64,000 bases of DNA from Bacteroidia bacterium (GCA_030430575.1 JAUIKF010000007.1:1-64000), one strand, 5' to 3'; shown: positions 9,001-16,947, numbered from the stretch's first letter. Program-made: numbers and translations. Notes: generated from the letters alone by a model not told the origin.

Positions 9001-9792
9001 GTCTTTACTCACATATACCAATGGGAACAGGTGATCTTTAACGGCATATTGCCCGCCGTGTGATCCATGTGTGTACATGGGATGGTGGCCCAAGACGATA
9101 AGTTGTTTGTGCGCATTGTTTTTGAGAATATCGTGAACCTGTAGGAGAAAGTCTGCGTCAGTCTGTGCTTCGCATGAAGACTCCTCTCCTTCGGGTTTTT
9201 CTTTTTTATGGAGCCACCATTGGGTATCGATGATGACCATGGTAATATCCTCATTGACTGATATTTCGACAGGGCCTGGGCACCCATCATCAGGCATGAA
9301 AACATTGCCTCGATCGAGGTATTTTTCCACAAATTTCTCCTGATTCCGCACATATTTGTAACCGTTTTTTCCTCCCTGTTCCCAATCATGATTGCCAGGG
9401 ATCACATAGACCTTTCCCTTATAATCCTTCATGATATCCAACTGTGCCTTGATTTTGGCCTCTGCTTCAGCGCGTTTAGGATGGCTTTTTCCGACCATTC
9501 CTATAGGGTAAATATTATCTCCCAGAAGCGCGACACTGCTTTGCTGGTCTGCTGCCAGGAGGTGGGTTTGAAGCAGGTTCAAGACAGGGTCTTCGCCATT
9601 GGTCATTGGTTCGCCTGCATCGCCGAGAAGGAATAGGCTATAAGACGGAGTCCCAGTCGGCTGAGAGGTTTCCCAGTTTTGTTTTGACTTTTTGTAATAA
9701 GGCTTAAAAGAAGCGCAGCCAGCCAGAAAAATGGCAAGTGCTACAAAAACAGAAGTCACTATACGATAAGAAAGATGGGATGAGAAGTTCAA
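6001..9792 (-). CDS. Lipoprotein fusion: metallophosphatase + kinase-like region + Omp85/BamA-type beta-barrel
   Basis: The 1263-residue protein starts with a lipoprotein signal (lipobox LAGC, Cys26). Residues ~52-365 form a calcineurin-type metallophosphatase with all metal motifs: GDAG 57-60, GDN 91-93, GNHD 133-136, GHHP 235-238 and GHEH 316-319. Residues ~450-760 include 'YVLRSIEK' (~486), 'GDWDRHDDQW' (620-629) and 'RDRDQAFF' (647-654). That order recalls the lysine, catalytic loop and metal site of HipA/PI4K/Fam20-type kinases (inference). From ~870 to the terminal Phe the sequence is an outer-membrane barrel with Omp85/TamA-like end strands ('GLRGYRNNRFAGRSAAY', 'FFMDNGRVW'). The start is a TTG just after an in-frame stop; a GTG at codon 12 is the alternative. 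Confidence 0.8.
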   Translation of the reverse strand: MNFSSHLSYRIVTSVFVALAIFLAGCASFKPYYKKSKQNWETSQPTGTPSYSLFLLGDAGEPMTNGEDPVLNLLQTHLLAADQQSSVALLGDNIYPIGMVGKSHPKRAEAEAKIKAQLDIMKDYKGKVYVIPGNHDWEQGGKNGYKYVRNQEKFVEKYLDRGNVFMPDDGCPGPVEISVNEDITMVIIDTQWWLHKKEKPEGEESSCEAQTDADFLLQVHDILKNNAHKQLIVLGHHPMYTHGSHGGQYAVKDHLFPLVYVSKDLYIPLPVLGSLMPMYRSVLGNIQDIPHPRYRELREGLLEIFEEHPNLIYANGHEHALEHMHTDSLHFITSGSGSKRTAVGHSKKAHYTDPTQGFAILNFYPNGDVWAEYWVPGEDGKGEMRYREKLFNKKVIPQETQEELFAKHKDLDYTDSVAVVRGSLQYEAGGFKKFVLGDNYRDVWAEKIEVPVFDIGREKGGLRIVQRGGGQQTKSLRLEAADGRQYVLRSIEKFASGAVPEIIRGTFAEDLVQDQISSSHPYGAFAVPKMAEAAGIYHTNPVIVYIPDDPRLGKYREDFANTLALHEERPAGDRSSEANFGNSKKVVSTTKVLEKLQEDNDNYVDQQFVLRSRLFDLVIGDWDRHDDQWRWASFEKDKGKMYRPIPRDRDQAFFQGDGPVMWLVGRKWALPKFQGFHESIRDVPGLAFNARFFDRSFLTGLAWEDWAAMVDSIQQSLGDDIIDASLKDWPAPIHRHSAEETARKLKARRDSLENFARDLYLFLAEEVDIVGSDKDELFEITRISAASLRINVYKLSKSDQTRQVMYSREFKVSETKEIRLYGHDGDDVFQFMQQAPTAIKVRIIGGDGHDQVSDLPDRNTGIPAHVYDLKEEKDGITFPINGNFIDHTSNKESVNDYDRKAFKYDILSPAAFFGFNIDDGLFVGGGINYTKHAWRKEPAASTHLLVANFAPFSSSYNLKYNGNFYQLFGHWGLNLGLDANVPQFNNTFFGLGNETEILPEKRLSFYWINAVSLSGKMGLFCELGDFSLHLTPSFQFFQLDRDRNQDRFIADASLNQLDSLLGRSIADNLYEERVIGGGNATFQFEDLDNQVIPTRGIHLSGGATLMRGLNEVSTDFTRFHGVGRIFFTFHPIRTTVAAQIGGAVNYGEWDFWQANTIGLNRGLRGYRNNRFAGRSAAYANVELRTRFGTVRGLALPFTLGSLFFMDNGRVWMDGEDSDNWHQGYGGGLWIAPLDAVVLSVAYAVSEENPLNNGLIVVKAGFGF

Positions 9793-9945
9793 AGTTCAGG
9801 GGTTAAGAAGTTCTAGAGGGGAAGTCGTTCAAGACGTTCAAGGGGTTTAATCGTTCAGAGTTCAGGGTAGCCAAAAAAGGATTTCCATTCAAAATTCAAC
9901 ATTCAATCATTCAACATTCACTCATTCACTCCTTCACTCATTTCA
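9783..9945. repeat. TTCAAG/TTCAGG and CATTCAAAATTCAAC repeat words between two minus-strand genes
   Basis: The left part (9783-9868) is made of GTTCAAG and GTTCAGGG words. The right part (9886-9945) is a tandem run of CATTCAAAATT, CATTCAACATT and CATTCACT. The right run extends into the 3' end of the next gene and supplies its stop codon at 9918-9920. The same words recur at 45226-45260 and 55525-55660. Confidence 0.65.
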
Positions 9946-10934
9946 AATTGCAGAATGCTGCCATCTTTATTATCTCCTTCATTTGAGATGAATAAAGTGC
10001 CATCGGGCATAAAACAAATTCCTTCGGGGTGGTTAAATCGCTTTTTCTTAAGTTTTTCAAGGTGGATGATCTCACCTTTTTGATCAACAACGACTAGGAG
10101 TTTGCCGACAGAAGCCAGTACATAAATATGCCCAGTTATAGGGTGAGTGGCAATCGCAGAAGGCTGGAAGGTGACATCGCTTCCAATGGCTTTGATGATG
10201 TTTTTAGAAATATGGGTGAGATTTCCCTCTTTCAGGCCGGCTTCGAGATGTGCAATATTGATCAATAAATAAGGCTTTCGGATCAAGGACTGATTAGCGA
10301 GATCAAAAGCATAGACGGCTCTATGTCCGCGATAGCCACGCTCATCGCCCAGATGGGGAGAGGACTTACAACTGATGAGTAGCCAATTTTTTTTAGGGTC
10401 ATAACCTAAGCCCTCAGCGTCATTTTTGGTACGAAGGGCATTCTCGTATTTTGTGACCTTAGTATCTTCTGACAAAAAGTCTTCTACTTTGTATACATCC
10501 CCATCACTCCGCAACACGTAAGCGAGATCCCCTACAATTTCTATCCCTTCATAATCTCCTTTCTGGGCAAATTTATTCTCCTGTTCCACTTCACCCGTTG
10601 TGGTATTAATGATGAAAATCTTCCCTTTTTCATCTTGAACAACAGCCAGTAAATCGTCTTTGTAAAAACTCAAGGCCGAAATCTCCCGCAATTCGTGCGG
10701 CATTTCAATCCGCTTTACAGGCTCTTTGAAATTGTATGGAAATACAAATGACTTAGCAGTATCTGTGGGTTGGTTGATCGACCGGCTATTGGTATCAGAA
10801 GCTCCGAGTATATGGCGGTCACTGGCTGTTGGGAGCTGCGCTGATGCTACATTACCATCGCTAGGCGGCGAATCACACCCAACCAATAGTCCCCCCAGCA
10901 AAAAGTAAAAAAGAATGGGTAAAAAATTCCTCAT
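9918..10934 (-). CDS. SdiA-regulated-like beta-propeller lipoprotein
   Basis: The 338-residue lipoprotein has lipobox 'LLVGC' (Cys20 counting from the Met at 10934). The earlier start at 10979 lacks a proper signal n-region. The mature part is a propeller-like repeat of short strands ('ISALSFYKDDLLAVVQDEKGKIFIIN', 'YEGIEIVGDLAYVLRSDGDVY', 'HPEGICFMPDGTLFISNEGD'), as in the SdiA-regulated / phytase-like esterase group. It probably binds or acts on a ligand in the periplasm; no catalytic residues can be assigned. The last residues (SEGVNE and stop) are encoded by the intergenic repeat at 9886-9945, so the original C-terminus may have been replaced or extended. Confidence 0.7.
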   Translation of the reverse strand: MRNFLPILFYFLLGGLLVGCDSPPSDGNVASAQLPTASDRHILGASDTNSRSINQPTDTAKSFVFPYNFKEPVKRIEMPHELREISALSFYKDDLLAVVQDEKGKIFIINTTTGEVEQENKFAQKGDYEGIEIVGDLAYVLRSDGDVYKVEDFLSEDTKVTKYENALRTKNDAEGLGYDPKKNWLLISCKSSPHLGDERGYRGHRAVYAFDLANQSLIRKPYLLINIAHLEAGLKEGNLTHISKNIIKAIGSDVTFQPSAIATHPITGHIYVLASVGKLLVVVDQKGEIIHLEKLKKKRFNHPEGICFMPDGTLFISNEGDNKDGSILQFEMSEGVNE

Positions 10935-11034
10935 AGATTTATTGGATTGAAAAGTGAAGTTAGGGATTTTTTTAAACAATCAGCGCAAGTTCCCAGTCAA
11001 CACATGAAAGTCCAAAAAAGGCTAGACATGACTT

Positions 11035-11042
11035 ACTTTTGA
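11035..11042 (+). promoter_or_regulatory. Candidate Bacteroidota -7 promoter element (TAnnTTTG) for the GAF gene
   Basis: TACTTTTG matches the Bacteroidota -7 consensus TAnnTTTG. It lies 51 bp upstream of the ATG at 11094, which would give a leader of about 45 nt. No clear -33 TTG is seen. Confidence 0.4.
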
Positions 11043-11093
11043 GGTGAATTTATGTTTAGAGATTTATGTATATTGGTATAAATAGTTGCAAAG

Positions 11094-13463
11094 ATGAGTA
11101 AACTAACCGCAGAAGCTACCCTACCCAATCCGTCCGCAGATAAGCAAGAAATGCCGCCACTGAGCCAAATGTTTGGTTTTAAGACCAGCTTGAGTTTGGT
11201 CCCAATTCTCGATTACTGGTACGAGTTGGCTCAGGATGGAAATCACATAAAATCAGCAATGGCTAAGGCCATGATCAAGCAGGTCGAAAAGGTCCCTGAA
11301 CTCCTCGTCCCTATAGAAGACCATTCTTTGCTTCAGGACCATAAAGAACTCATAGAAGCCTTGCTGTCTATTTTATTCCCAATTGGGACGATGGAAACAG
11401 AACTGGCATGTGGATCCATGCCCTATAATGAGGTCCATGTGTATGCGACAGATCGATTTAAGGAAATCTTTAATCCCGCTAAGAAGCATCGCGCCTTTGA
11501 TGAAGAGGAATTCAAGGATATGATTCGCATGCAAATGATCCATGGATATGGGACCATCATGCAGCAGTTGTATGATTCGACCATTCCTTTAGAGGATGTC
11601 TTTGTCTTTCGGTTTGTAGACCCTGATACAGGGATCGTGAATTATTATCAAGCTACAATCAACAATAAGTTTGTTAATGTCCATGTAAATGGAGAGTTGC
11701 CCAAATTGACGAAGGCTCAAATAAGTGATCTGAAAAACAACCTATATGACCTCGATCTGTGGAAGGCCCTGCTGCCACCAGAGAATTTTGAGTTTTCGGG
11801 TGTTGCTATTATTCGCATGACAGATGTGACCCGCCAGGAGACCATTTCCCACCTCAAATATGGGTTATTGGAAAAGGATGCCTTGACAGATGAAAATAAG
11901 TTTGGGGCTTTGCGGGAGGGGTTGAGGTCTTTGATAGATTTTCCCAAACTGGAGGTGGGAGTGACAGCATTTGAGCGGGACCAACGCAAACTGAATAAAT
12001 CGCGATATAGCAATTTTGTCAGTTTTGTGTTTGAGGGAATGGAAAAAATGGAAATGTGCCCGGATGAACTAGGGGGAGGCTATAAAGAAATGGCCACGTC
12101 TTTTAAACCATTAGTCATCGGCGCACTGTCCGAAATCGAATCTCCCAATCTTTTTGAACAAAACCTGTTGAGGCGTGGGTATGAAAACATTGTCTTAATC
12201 CCTTTGAAGTACAATGGGAAGCCATTGGGAATATTGGAATTAGGTTCTCCCAAAAAGTACGTCATAAGCCAAGCAACTGTCCATCAATTAGAGGATCTTC
12301 TACCACACTTTGCGCTTGCCATTCGAAAGGAGTCAGAGACCCTTGATAACCGTATCAATGCGGTGATTCGAGATGGCTATACGGCCATTCATCCTTCCGT
12401 AGAATGGCGCTTCAATGAAGTAGCCATTTCTATGATAGATCGGATGGATGAAGGAGAGAATGTAGAACCAGAATCTATCGTGTTTGAAGATGTATATCCT
12501 TTGTATGCTGCTTCAGATGTCCGTTCTTCTTCCACCAAGCGCAATCAGGCCATACAGACTGACTTGACGGCTACGTTGCAGGGGGCCAAAAATGTGCTGC
12601 AAAAACTAGCAGAAGTACACCCTATGCCCATTCTGCGCAATTTGATCTATCGACTTGACAACATGGTCGAAGAGATTCGTGATGGGTTGAGTTCTGGCGA
12701 TGAAGTCACCGTGGTTGATTTTATCGATAGACATGTAAAGCCTCTCTTTAAGCATTTTCAAAATCGAGACCCCGAATTGAAGGGAGTTATCGATGCATAT
12801 TGCGATAGCCTGGACCCACACTTAGGGTTGGTATATCACAAAAGAAAGGAGTTTGAGGAAAGTCTGACACATGTCAACGAAGTGATCTCTTCCTACCTCG
12901 ATCGGAGAGAGGCAGAAGCGCAAGCGATGTACCCCCACTATTTTGAAAAGTTCAAAACAGACGGAATAGAATATAATATCTATGTGGGCAATTCTATGCG
13001 GGCTGAAAAAGATTTTAATCCCGTCTACCTTCGCAACCTTCGGCTCTGGCAACTACAGACAACCTGCGAAATAGGTCGTATCACAGCAGCAATGCGTGAC
13101 AACCTCGTTGTGCCTTTGGAGACTACACATTTGATCCTCGTTCAAAGTAATCCCCTGTCCATCCGTTTCCGGGTGGAAGAAAAGCAGTTTGACGTAGACG
13201 GCGCCTATAATATCCGCTACGAAATCGTCAAAAAACGCATTGACAAGGCCAAGATCAAAAACACCAACGAACGTCTGACCCAGCCCCACCAGATCGCCAT
13301 CGTCTATTCCACAGATCGCGACGCCCGTGAGTACGAAGAGTATATCCGTTTTCTACAAGCCGAAGGCTTGATAGAAGAGGGGATTGAATACCATGAGCTG
13401 GAAGCTTTACAGGGAATCAATGGATTGAGAGCGTTGCGGGTAAAGGTGAAGTTGGGGGACTAG
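11094..13463 (+). CDS. Large cytoplasmic GAF-domain protein
   Basis: The 789-residue soluble protein has no signal peptide or membrane segment. A GAF-type sensory domain is recognisable near residues ~345-430 ('RGYENIVLIPLKYNGKPLGILELGSPK...DLLPHFALAI'). The N-terminal third and the long helical C-terminal half are not familiar to me. It contains no kinase, GGDEF or DNA-binding output domain, so any signal it senses must be passed on by protein contact. It is a single-gene unit, convergent with the caspase-FGE gene. GAF present with good confidence; role unknown. Confidence 0.7.
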   Translation: MSKLTAEATLPNPSADKQEMPPLSQMFGFKTSLSLVPILDYWYELAQDGNHIKSAMAKAMIKQVEKVPELLVPIEDHSLLQDHKELIEALLSILFPIGTMETELACGSMPYNEVHVYATDRFKEIFNPAKKHRAFDEEEFKDMIRMQMIHGYGTIMQQLYDSTIPLEDVFVFRFVDPDTGIVNYYQATINNKFVNVHVNGELPKLTKAQISDLKNNLYDLDLWKALLPPENFEFSGVAIIRMTDVTRQETISHLKYGLLEKDALTDENKFGALREGLRSLIDFPKLEVGVTAFERDQRKLNKSRYSNFVSFVFEGMEKMEMCPDELGGGYKEMATSFKPLVIGALSEIESPNLFEQNLLRRGYENIVLIPLKYNGKPLGILELGSPKKYVISQATVHQLEDLLPHFALAIRKESETLDNRINAVIRDGYTAIHPSVEWRFNEVAISMIDRMDEGENVEPESIVFEDVYPLYAASDVRSSSTKRNQAIQTDLTATLQGAKNVLQKLAEVHPMPILRNLIYRLDNMVEEIRDGLSSGDEVTVVDFIDRHVKPLFKHFQNRDPELKGVIDAYCDSLDPHLGLVYHKRKEFEESLTHVNEVISSYLDRREAEAQAMYPHYFEKFKTDGIEYNIYVGNSMRAEKDFNPVYLRNLRLWQLQTTCEIGRITAAMRDNLVVPLETTHLILVQSNPLSIRFRVEEKQFDVDGAYNIRYEIVKKRIDKAKIKNTNERLTQPHQIAIVYSTDRDAREYEEYIRFLQAEGLIEEGIEYHELEALQGINGLRALRVKVKLGD

Positions 13464-13510
13464 TACTTTCGGCACAAAGTAGTTAGTGGTACCTAAAGGG
13501 ATTTCCCTTG

Positions 13511-13560
13511 AACACGTGTTAGGTCTATCAGCATTGTGGTGGGTAGACCTAACACGTGTT
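13511..13560. repeat. Perfect 17-bp inverted repeat with AACACGTGTT arms
   Basis: The arms 13511-13527 and 13544-13560 are perfect reverse complements separated by 16 nt. The outer ten bases of each arm, AACACGTGTT, are themselves palindromic. It lies between convergent genes and has no T-tract. It could be a terminator hairpin or a repeated protein-binding site. Confidence 0.7.
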
Positions 13561-13587
13561 GGAAGGCTTAATACCATGCTTGAAGAA

Positions 13588-15669
13588 CTAGGCTTCCCTC
13601 ACCACCCGAAATCCCACAAAATTGCTTTGGTGGTGAGCATCAATTTCAAGATTGAAACTTGCATGTAGAAAATACCGACTGGTCATCCAACTGCCGCCTT
13701 TGGCGACAAATTTTTGGGACTGATCTGAGTACCCTGAATCCTGGCACCACTCAAAGACATTTCCTGTCATGTCATACAGGCCCAAGACATTGGGCTGTAG
13801 CGTTCCTACTGGTTGTGGACGTGCAGATAAGCCCGAGGCTTGTTTCAAAAGCTGCTCATAAAGCTTTTTATTCATTGCGTAGTCCATATGTATAGGCTTT
13901 TGATCAGCCACAGCCATAAATGGGAGATTAATAATTGAATTCCTTCCCTGTTGAAGTTCCCTATAGCCTTTCGTTGCAGCATCTTTTACCCTAGCCATGG
14001 CCCGCCAATCATGATGAAGGTCGACGTCTGTATCTGCCTTGAAGGTGTCCGTAATGTATTCCACAATTAGGTATGTTCCAAGCAGTTCCTGCATGGATTG
14101 ATGTGAAAGCTCTGCTTCCAGGTGAAGCGGCCTACTATCCTCACTTACTGCGAGGTATGGCAAATTGACAATGTGGGTATTGGATTGCCCTAAGGCGATC
14201 AAGGCCTTCTGGATGGCTGCATCCAACCGGATCAAGGCCAGGTCGTCACTGAACAGATCTACGTCATGTTTTAGGTTAAAAGACAGGCCCAGCCAATTGA
14301 GCAATTTGACATGGATAGACCTTGCCGCTGTATTTTCCTCAAACCAGGCTACCTTTTCAGGATGATCACTTCCCGCATATGGAGTCGTTTGTAATGCCTG
14401 GGCACCTCTTGACGCATATTCCCATTCAAATTTGGTTGGAAGTCGATACCGATTTCCAGTTTGAGCAGAAAGCCATTCGCAATAGGCAACGGCATCATGT
14501 GCACTGACAAAATGAGCGGGAAACCTGTTCTCTTTTTGTTTCATCAGATTTCGCCTATCATTAAGTATCCATTTCTGGCCAGAAAAAATGAATTTGTGGA
14601 GCAAAGGATTCTTAGATTTATATCGACTTTTTTGCAGAAAATCGATGTATTCTTTGCCTGTGACAGGGAATTTGCCTAGGTGAAAATCTTTAATCTTAAT
14701 AGGCGAAGCATTGTTTTTTTCCTTCCAATCGATGATACGATTCGATTGGCGTTCTCCCTGCTCTGGATAAAAAGTGCCATACGGAATCTTGATCATATCA
14801 GGAAAAAAATCGGATTGATCAGACGGTTGAGAAGCTAAAGGAGAAGTTCGAGAAGCAGAAGAACGGTTTTCTGTGGGGAAAGGATCTTGTGTGGCAGTAG
14901 GGGAAAGCGGATTTTTTAAGTAAAAAACAAACTCCCCATTTTGATCGCCAACGCCATGCATATAGCCGCCATAAGGCGTCTGGGAAGTATTGCGGATCGT
15001 CGCTTGCTTGACGTGCTGTACCAATTCAGAGACAGCCAATTTGGGATGTTGATTGGCGGCTAAAAAATGCAAGATAGCAGCAGCAAAAGGGCTGTTTTTG
15101 CCCGCCCTTCCATCTGCTACCAACTCATTCCTGCCTGAAGTCAGGAGCCACCTGGAGGGAAGGCCTTCCACTCTGGAGGCGTAATCAGGGGAAGCCTGAC
15201 GTGCCATACTCCCTGAAAAACACGCATCTACGATGAGCAAGGTATGAAGACTCCCAATGTCCTCGATATAGTCCTTGATAGTAGAATTGAAAATATACCC
15301 TGCCTTTTGCCCCAACTTCGCGTCGCTTGGTAGCCAATACCCTCGCTTGCGGTTGTCAAGCGTTCCGTGGCCTGCATAATAAATGATGACGCTGTCATCT
15401 TGGGTTACTATTGTAGTCAGGTGGTCTAATGCATCAATGATGCGATGCTTCGTCGCATCCTGGTTGAGCAAAAGTGTCTGCTGATCAGGATGAAAGGAAT
15501 ATTGCTCAATGAGCAGTTGGCTTACACTTTCCACGTCTTTGACGGCATTCGCCAAATTGTCGATTTGGCTATCCTGGTAGGCATCGATGCCAATAAATAA
15601 CAAATACTTTTTGCCACGATATTGGGGCGATTGATTGGGCTTTTGCCATGTTAGTCCACGTTTGGCCAT
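13588..15669 (-). CDS. Caspase-like (peptidase C14) fused to formylglycine-generating-enzyme-like domain
   Basis: The 693-residue protein has an N-terminal caspase/metacaspase fold ('KYLLFIGIDAYQ'; catalytic His101 in YYAGHG and Cys150 in DACFSG). A Ser/Pro-rich linker (~255-290) leads to an FGE/SUMF1-type domain ('MIKIPYGTF', 'FPVTGKEYIDFL', 'RLPTKFEWEYASRG', 'GLYDMTGNVFEWCQD', 'KGGSW', 'NFVGFRVV'). Between residues ~455 and 617 that domain carries a ~163-residue insert holding two half-repeats ('IVNLPYLAVSED..PLHL' and 'IINLPFMAVADQKPIHM'). The frame opens at 15777, but those extra 36 residues overlap a terminator hairpin, so Met at 15669 is used. There is no signal peptide. Caspase-FGE fusions occur in bacterial conflict and cell-death systems; the exact role here is inferred. 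Confidence 0.8.
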   Translation of the reverse strand: MAKRGLTWQKPNQSPQYRGKKYLLFIGIDAYQDSQIDNLANAVKDVESVSQLLIEQYSFHPDQQTLLLNQDATKHRIIDALDHLTTIVTQDDSVIIYYAGHGTLDNRKRGYWLPSDAKLGQKAGYIFNSTIKDYIEDIGSLHTLLIVDACFSGSMARQASPDYASRVEGLPSRWLLTSGRNELVADGRAGKNSPFAAAILHFLAANQHPKLAVSELVQHVKQATIRNTSQTPYGGYMHGVGDQNGEFVFYLKNPLSPTATQDPFPTENRSSASRTSPLASQPSDQSDFFPDMIKIPYGTFYPEQGERQSNRIIDWKEKNNASPIKIKDFHLGKFPVTGKEYIDFLQKSRYKSKNPLLHKFIFSGQKWILNDRRNLMKQKENRFPAHFVSAHDAVAYCEWLSAQTGNRYRLPTKFEWEYASRGAQALQTTPYAGSDHPEKVAWFEENTAARSIHVKLLNWLGLSFNLKHDVDLFSDDLALIRLDAAIQKALIALGQSNTHIVNLPYLAVSEDSRPLHLEAELSHQSMQELLGTYLIVEYITDTFKADTDVDLHHDWRAMARVKDAATKGYRELQQGRNSIINLPFMAVADQKPIHMDYAMNKKLYEQLLKQASGLSARPQPVGTLQPNVLGLYDMTGNVFEWCQDSGYSDQSQKFVAKGGSWMTSRYFLHASFNLEIDAHHQSNFVGFRVVREA

Positions 15670-15734
15670 CTGGAGTCGAAATAAAAGGCGGTTATCAGGT
15701 GATGGATCAAATTGCAAGTTTTTGTTTGATTCAC

Positions 15735-15766
15735 AAAAAAAGCCACCCAGTTTAAAGGCGGCTTTT
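15735..15766 (-). terminator. Rho-independent terminator between the EAD-like gene and the caspase gene
   Basis: The stem AAAAGCCACC / GGCGGCTTTT (one mismatch) has a 9-nt loop and is followed on the minus strand by a run of seven T. It would end the transcript of 15971-16747, so the caspase gene probably has its own promoter close to 15669-15734. Confidence 0.65.
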
Positions 15767-15794
15767 ATGATTATCAATCAATTAAAAAGAAAGT

Positions 15795-15942
15795 TGTCAT
15801 TTCGACTTCGCCTGTAGGCTTTGCGAAAGGCGGAGGAGAAATCTAACGCTATGGTCTAGAAACTTATTCAAACAGGCGAAAAACACAAATTGGAGCCCGC
15901 ACAAAAGGGGTTGTTAGATTTCTCCCGATGGTCGAAATGACA
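15795..15942. repeat. Inverted repeat of the TGTCATTTCGAC...GGAGAAATCTAAC family
   Basis: The outer arms 15795-15806 and 15931-15942 match over 12 bp. The inner arms 15835-15847 and 15913-15925 match over 13 bp. One side carries an extra 28-nt insert. TCATTTCGA...GAGAAATC words resemble the REP-like intergenic elements common in Bacteroidota genomes. No REP-associated transposase gene is in the window. Confidence 0.7.
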
Positions 15943-15970
15943 GCTTTGCTGTTTGGTTTTAGTCTAGAAA

Positions 15971-16747
15971 TTACGGCCCCCGCACATATTGCCTAGCAAG
16001 CATATTCAGATCATCTCGGGTAAAGATCTCACGCCCTTCATTCTCTGCATCTCTGATCACAATTCGCAGGGTTGCGAATTCCGACTCTAGGTCTTGTGGC
16101 CCCAGGCTATTGCGGCGCACGCGCTCATGCCAGTAGTTCAAATCAGTGATGCCAAAGGCCAAGTGGGCATTCAGGCCGTCAATAGCTGTCAGGCCATAAT
16201 TGTCCGCTAAGTGGAGAATCTGGTGACGAATAAACCTTTCATAATTTGGGTTAGGAGGCAGAAATTTATGTTGAAAAAGAAAAAAAGAAGGAACCAATCC
16301 AACTGCTAGGATGAGTACCATACCATAGGTAAGTTTGGCGCTGAGGCGAGCGTTTAGCCTATGCTGCTTGCGTTTATGAACAGGGGGGGAGGGATGGCCG
16401 ATGGCATCTATGGGGTCGGGTTCTGGTTCAATGACTGCAAGCAACTGCGCAGCCATCATGGCTTGATCTTCAGATAATTCTTCAGGCAAGGTTTTCTCCA
16501 TATTTTCCAATACCTCCAAAAGAGAATGGGTCGTGAAACCACGTGACCGCATTTCATCTCCGATGCTCAGGGAACCCCCTAATCGCAGGCTCTTCTGATA
16601 AATATGGGAAGCCGATACTTGTAGTATCTGGTGGTAAAGGTCTTTATTGATGACCTTGAGCATCTTGCGCATCAGTGAGATCGCCAACTCCACCTGATTC
16701 CGCGCAATCAAATCTTCTAATGTTCTAATTAATTCCTGCGTTCTCAT
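15971..16747 (-). CDS. Single-pass membrane protein with effector-associated-like helical N-domain
   Basis: The 258-residue protein begins with an all-helical domain (residues ~1-85). Its pattern ('LEDLIARNQVELAISLMRKML', 'HQILQVSASHIYQKSLRLGGSLS', 'LLEVLENMEK') resembles the small effector-associated domains that recruit caspases and other effectors in bacterial conflict systems (inference, not a firm family call). A Pro-rich and basic linker leads to one transmembrane helix (~139-158) and a ~95-residue helical tail. With no N-terminal signal, the helical domain probably faces the cytoplasm. Its position directly upstream of the caspase-FGE gene on the same strand suggests a membrane-anchored adaptor. 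Confidence 0.5.
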   Translation of the reverse strand: MRTQELIRTLEDLIARNQVELAISLMRKMLKVINKDLYHQILQVSASHIYQKSLRLGGSLSIGDEMRSRGFTTHSLLEVLENMEKTLPEELSEDQAMMAAQLLAVIEPEPDPIDAIGHPSPPVHKRKQHRLNARLSAKLTYGMVLILAVGLVPSFFLFQHKFLPPNPNYERFIRHQILHLADNYGLTAIDGLNAHLAFGITDLNYWHERVRRNSLGPQDLESEFATLRIVIRDAENEGREIFTRDDLNMLARQYVRGP

Positions 16748-16861
16748 AAGGTTTATACTTCATTTCGCTAATAAAATTAGTATTATGAAGAATGAAAACC
16801 AAGAATTGGGATAATTTTTAGGATAAAATGTAAGAAATATGGGCATAATGCTAATAAAAGA

Positions 16862-16947
16862 GGAATTGAAATGAAAATGAAAATTAAAATCAAAATTAAA
16901 AAGGGAGTATAAGCGAATCCCACATTAACCATTAACCATTAACCATT
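16862..16947. repeat. Low-complexity AT repeats and CATTAAC tandem upstream of the EAD-like gene
   Basis: The stretch contains GAAAATGAAAATTAAAATC words (16862-16905), then about 3.5 copies of the 7-mer CATTAAC (16923-16947). The remainder of 16748-16951 shows nothing else I can call. Confidence 0.5.

Noticed and set aside
13588-13740. Diversity-generating retroelement target at the FGE C-terminus
   Set aside because: The FGE-like end (KGGSW...GFR) resembles known variable proteins, but no reverse transcriptase, template repeat or AAC-rich codons are visible.
15670-15777. N-terminal extension of the caspase-FGE protein
   Set aside because: It overlaps a terminator hairpin with T-tract; Met at 15669 gives a normal caspase start.
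15795-15942. Insertion sequence or transposon remnant
   Set aside because: Only short inverted arms are present, with no transposase fragment; no transposase was seen anywhere in the window.
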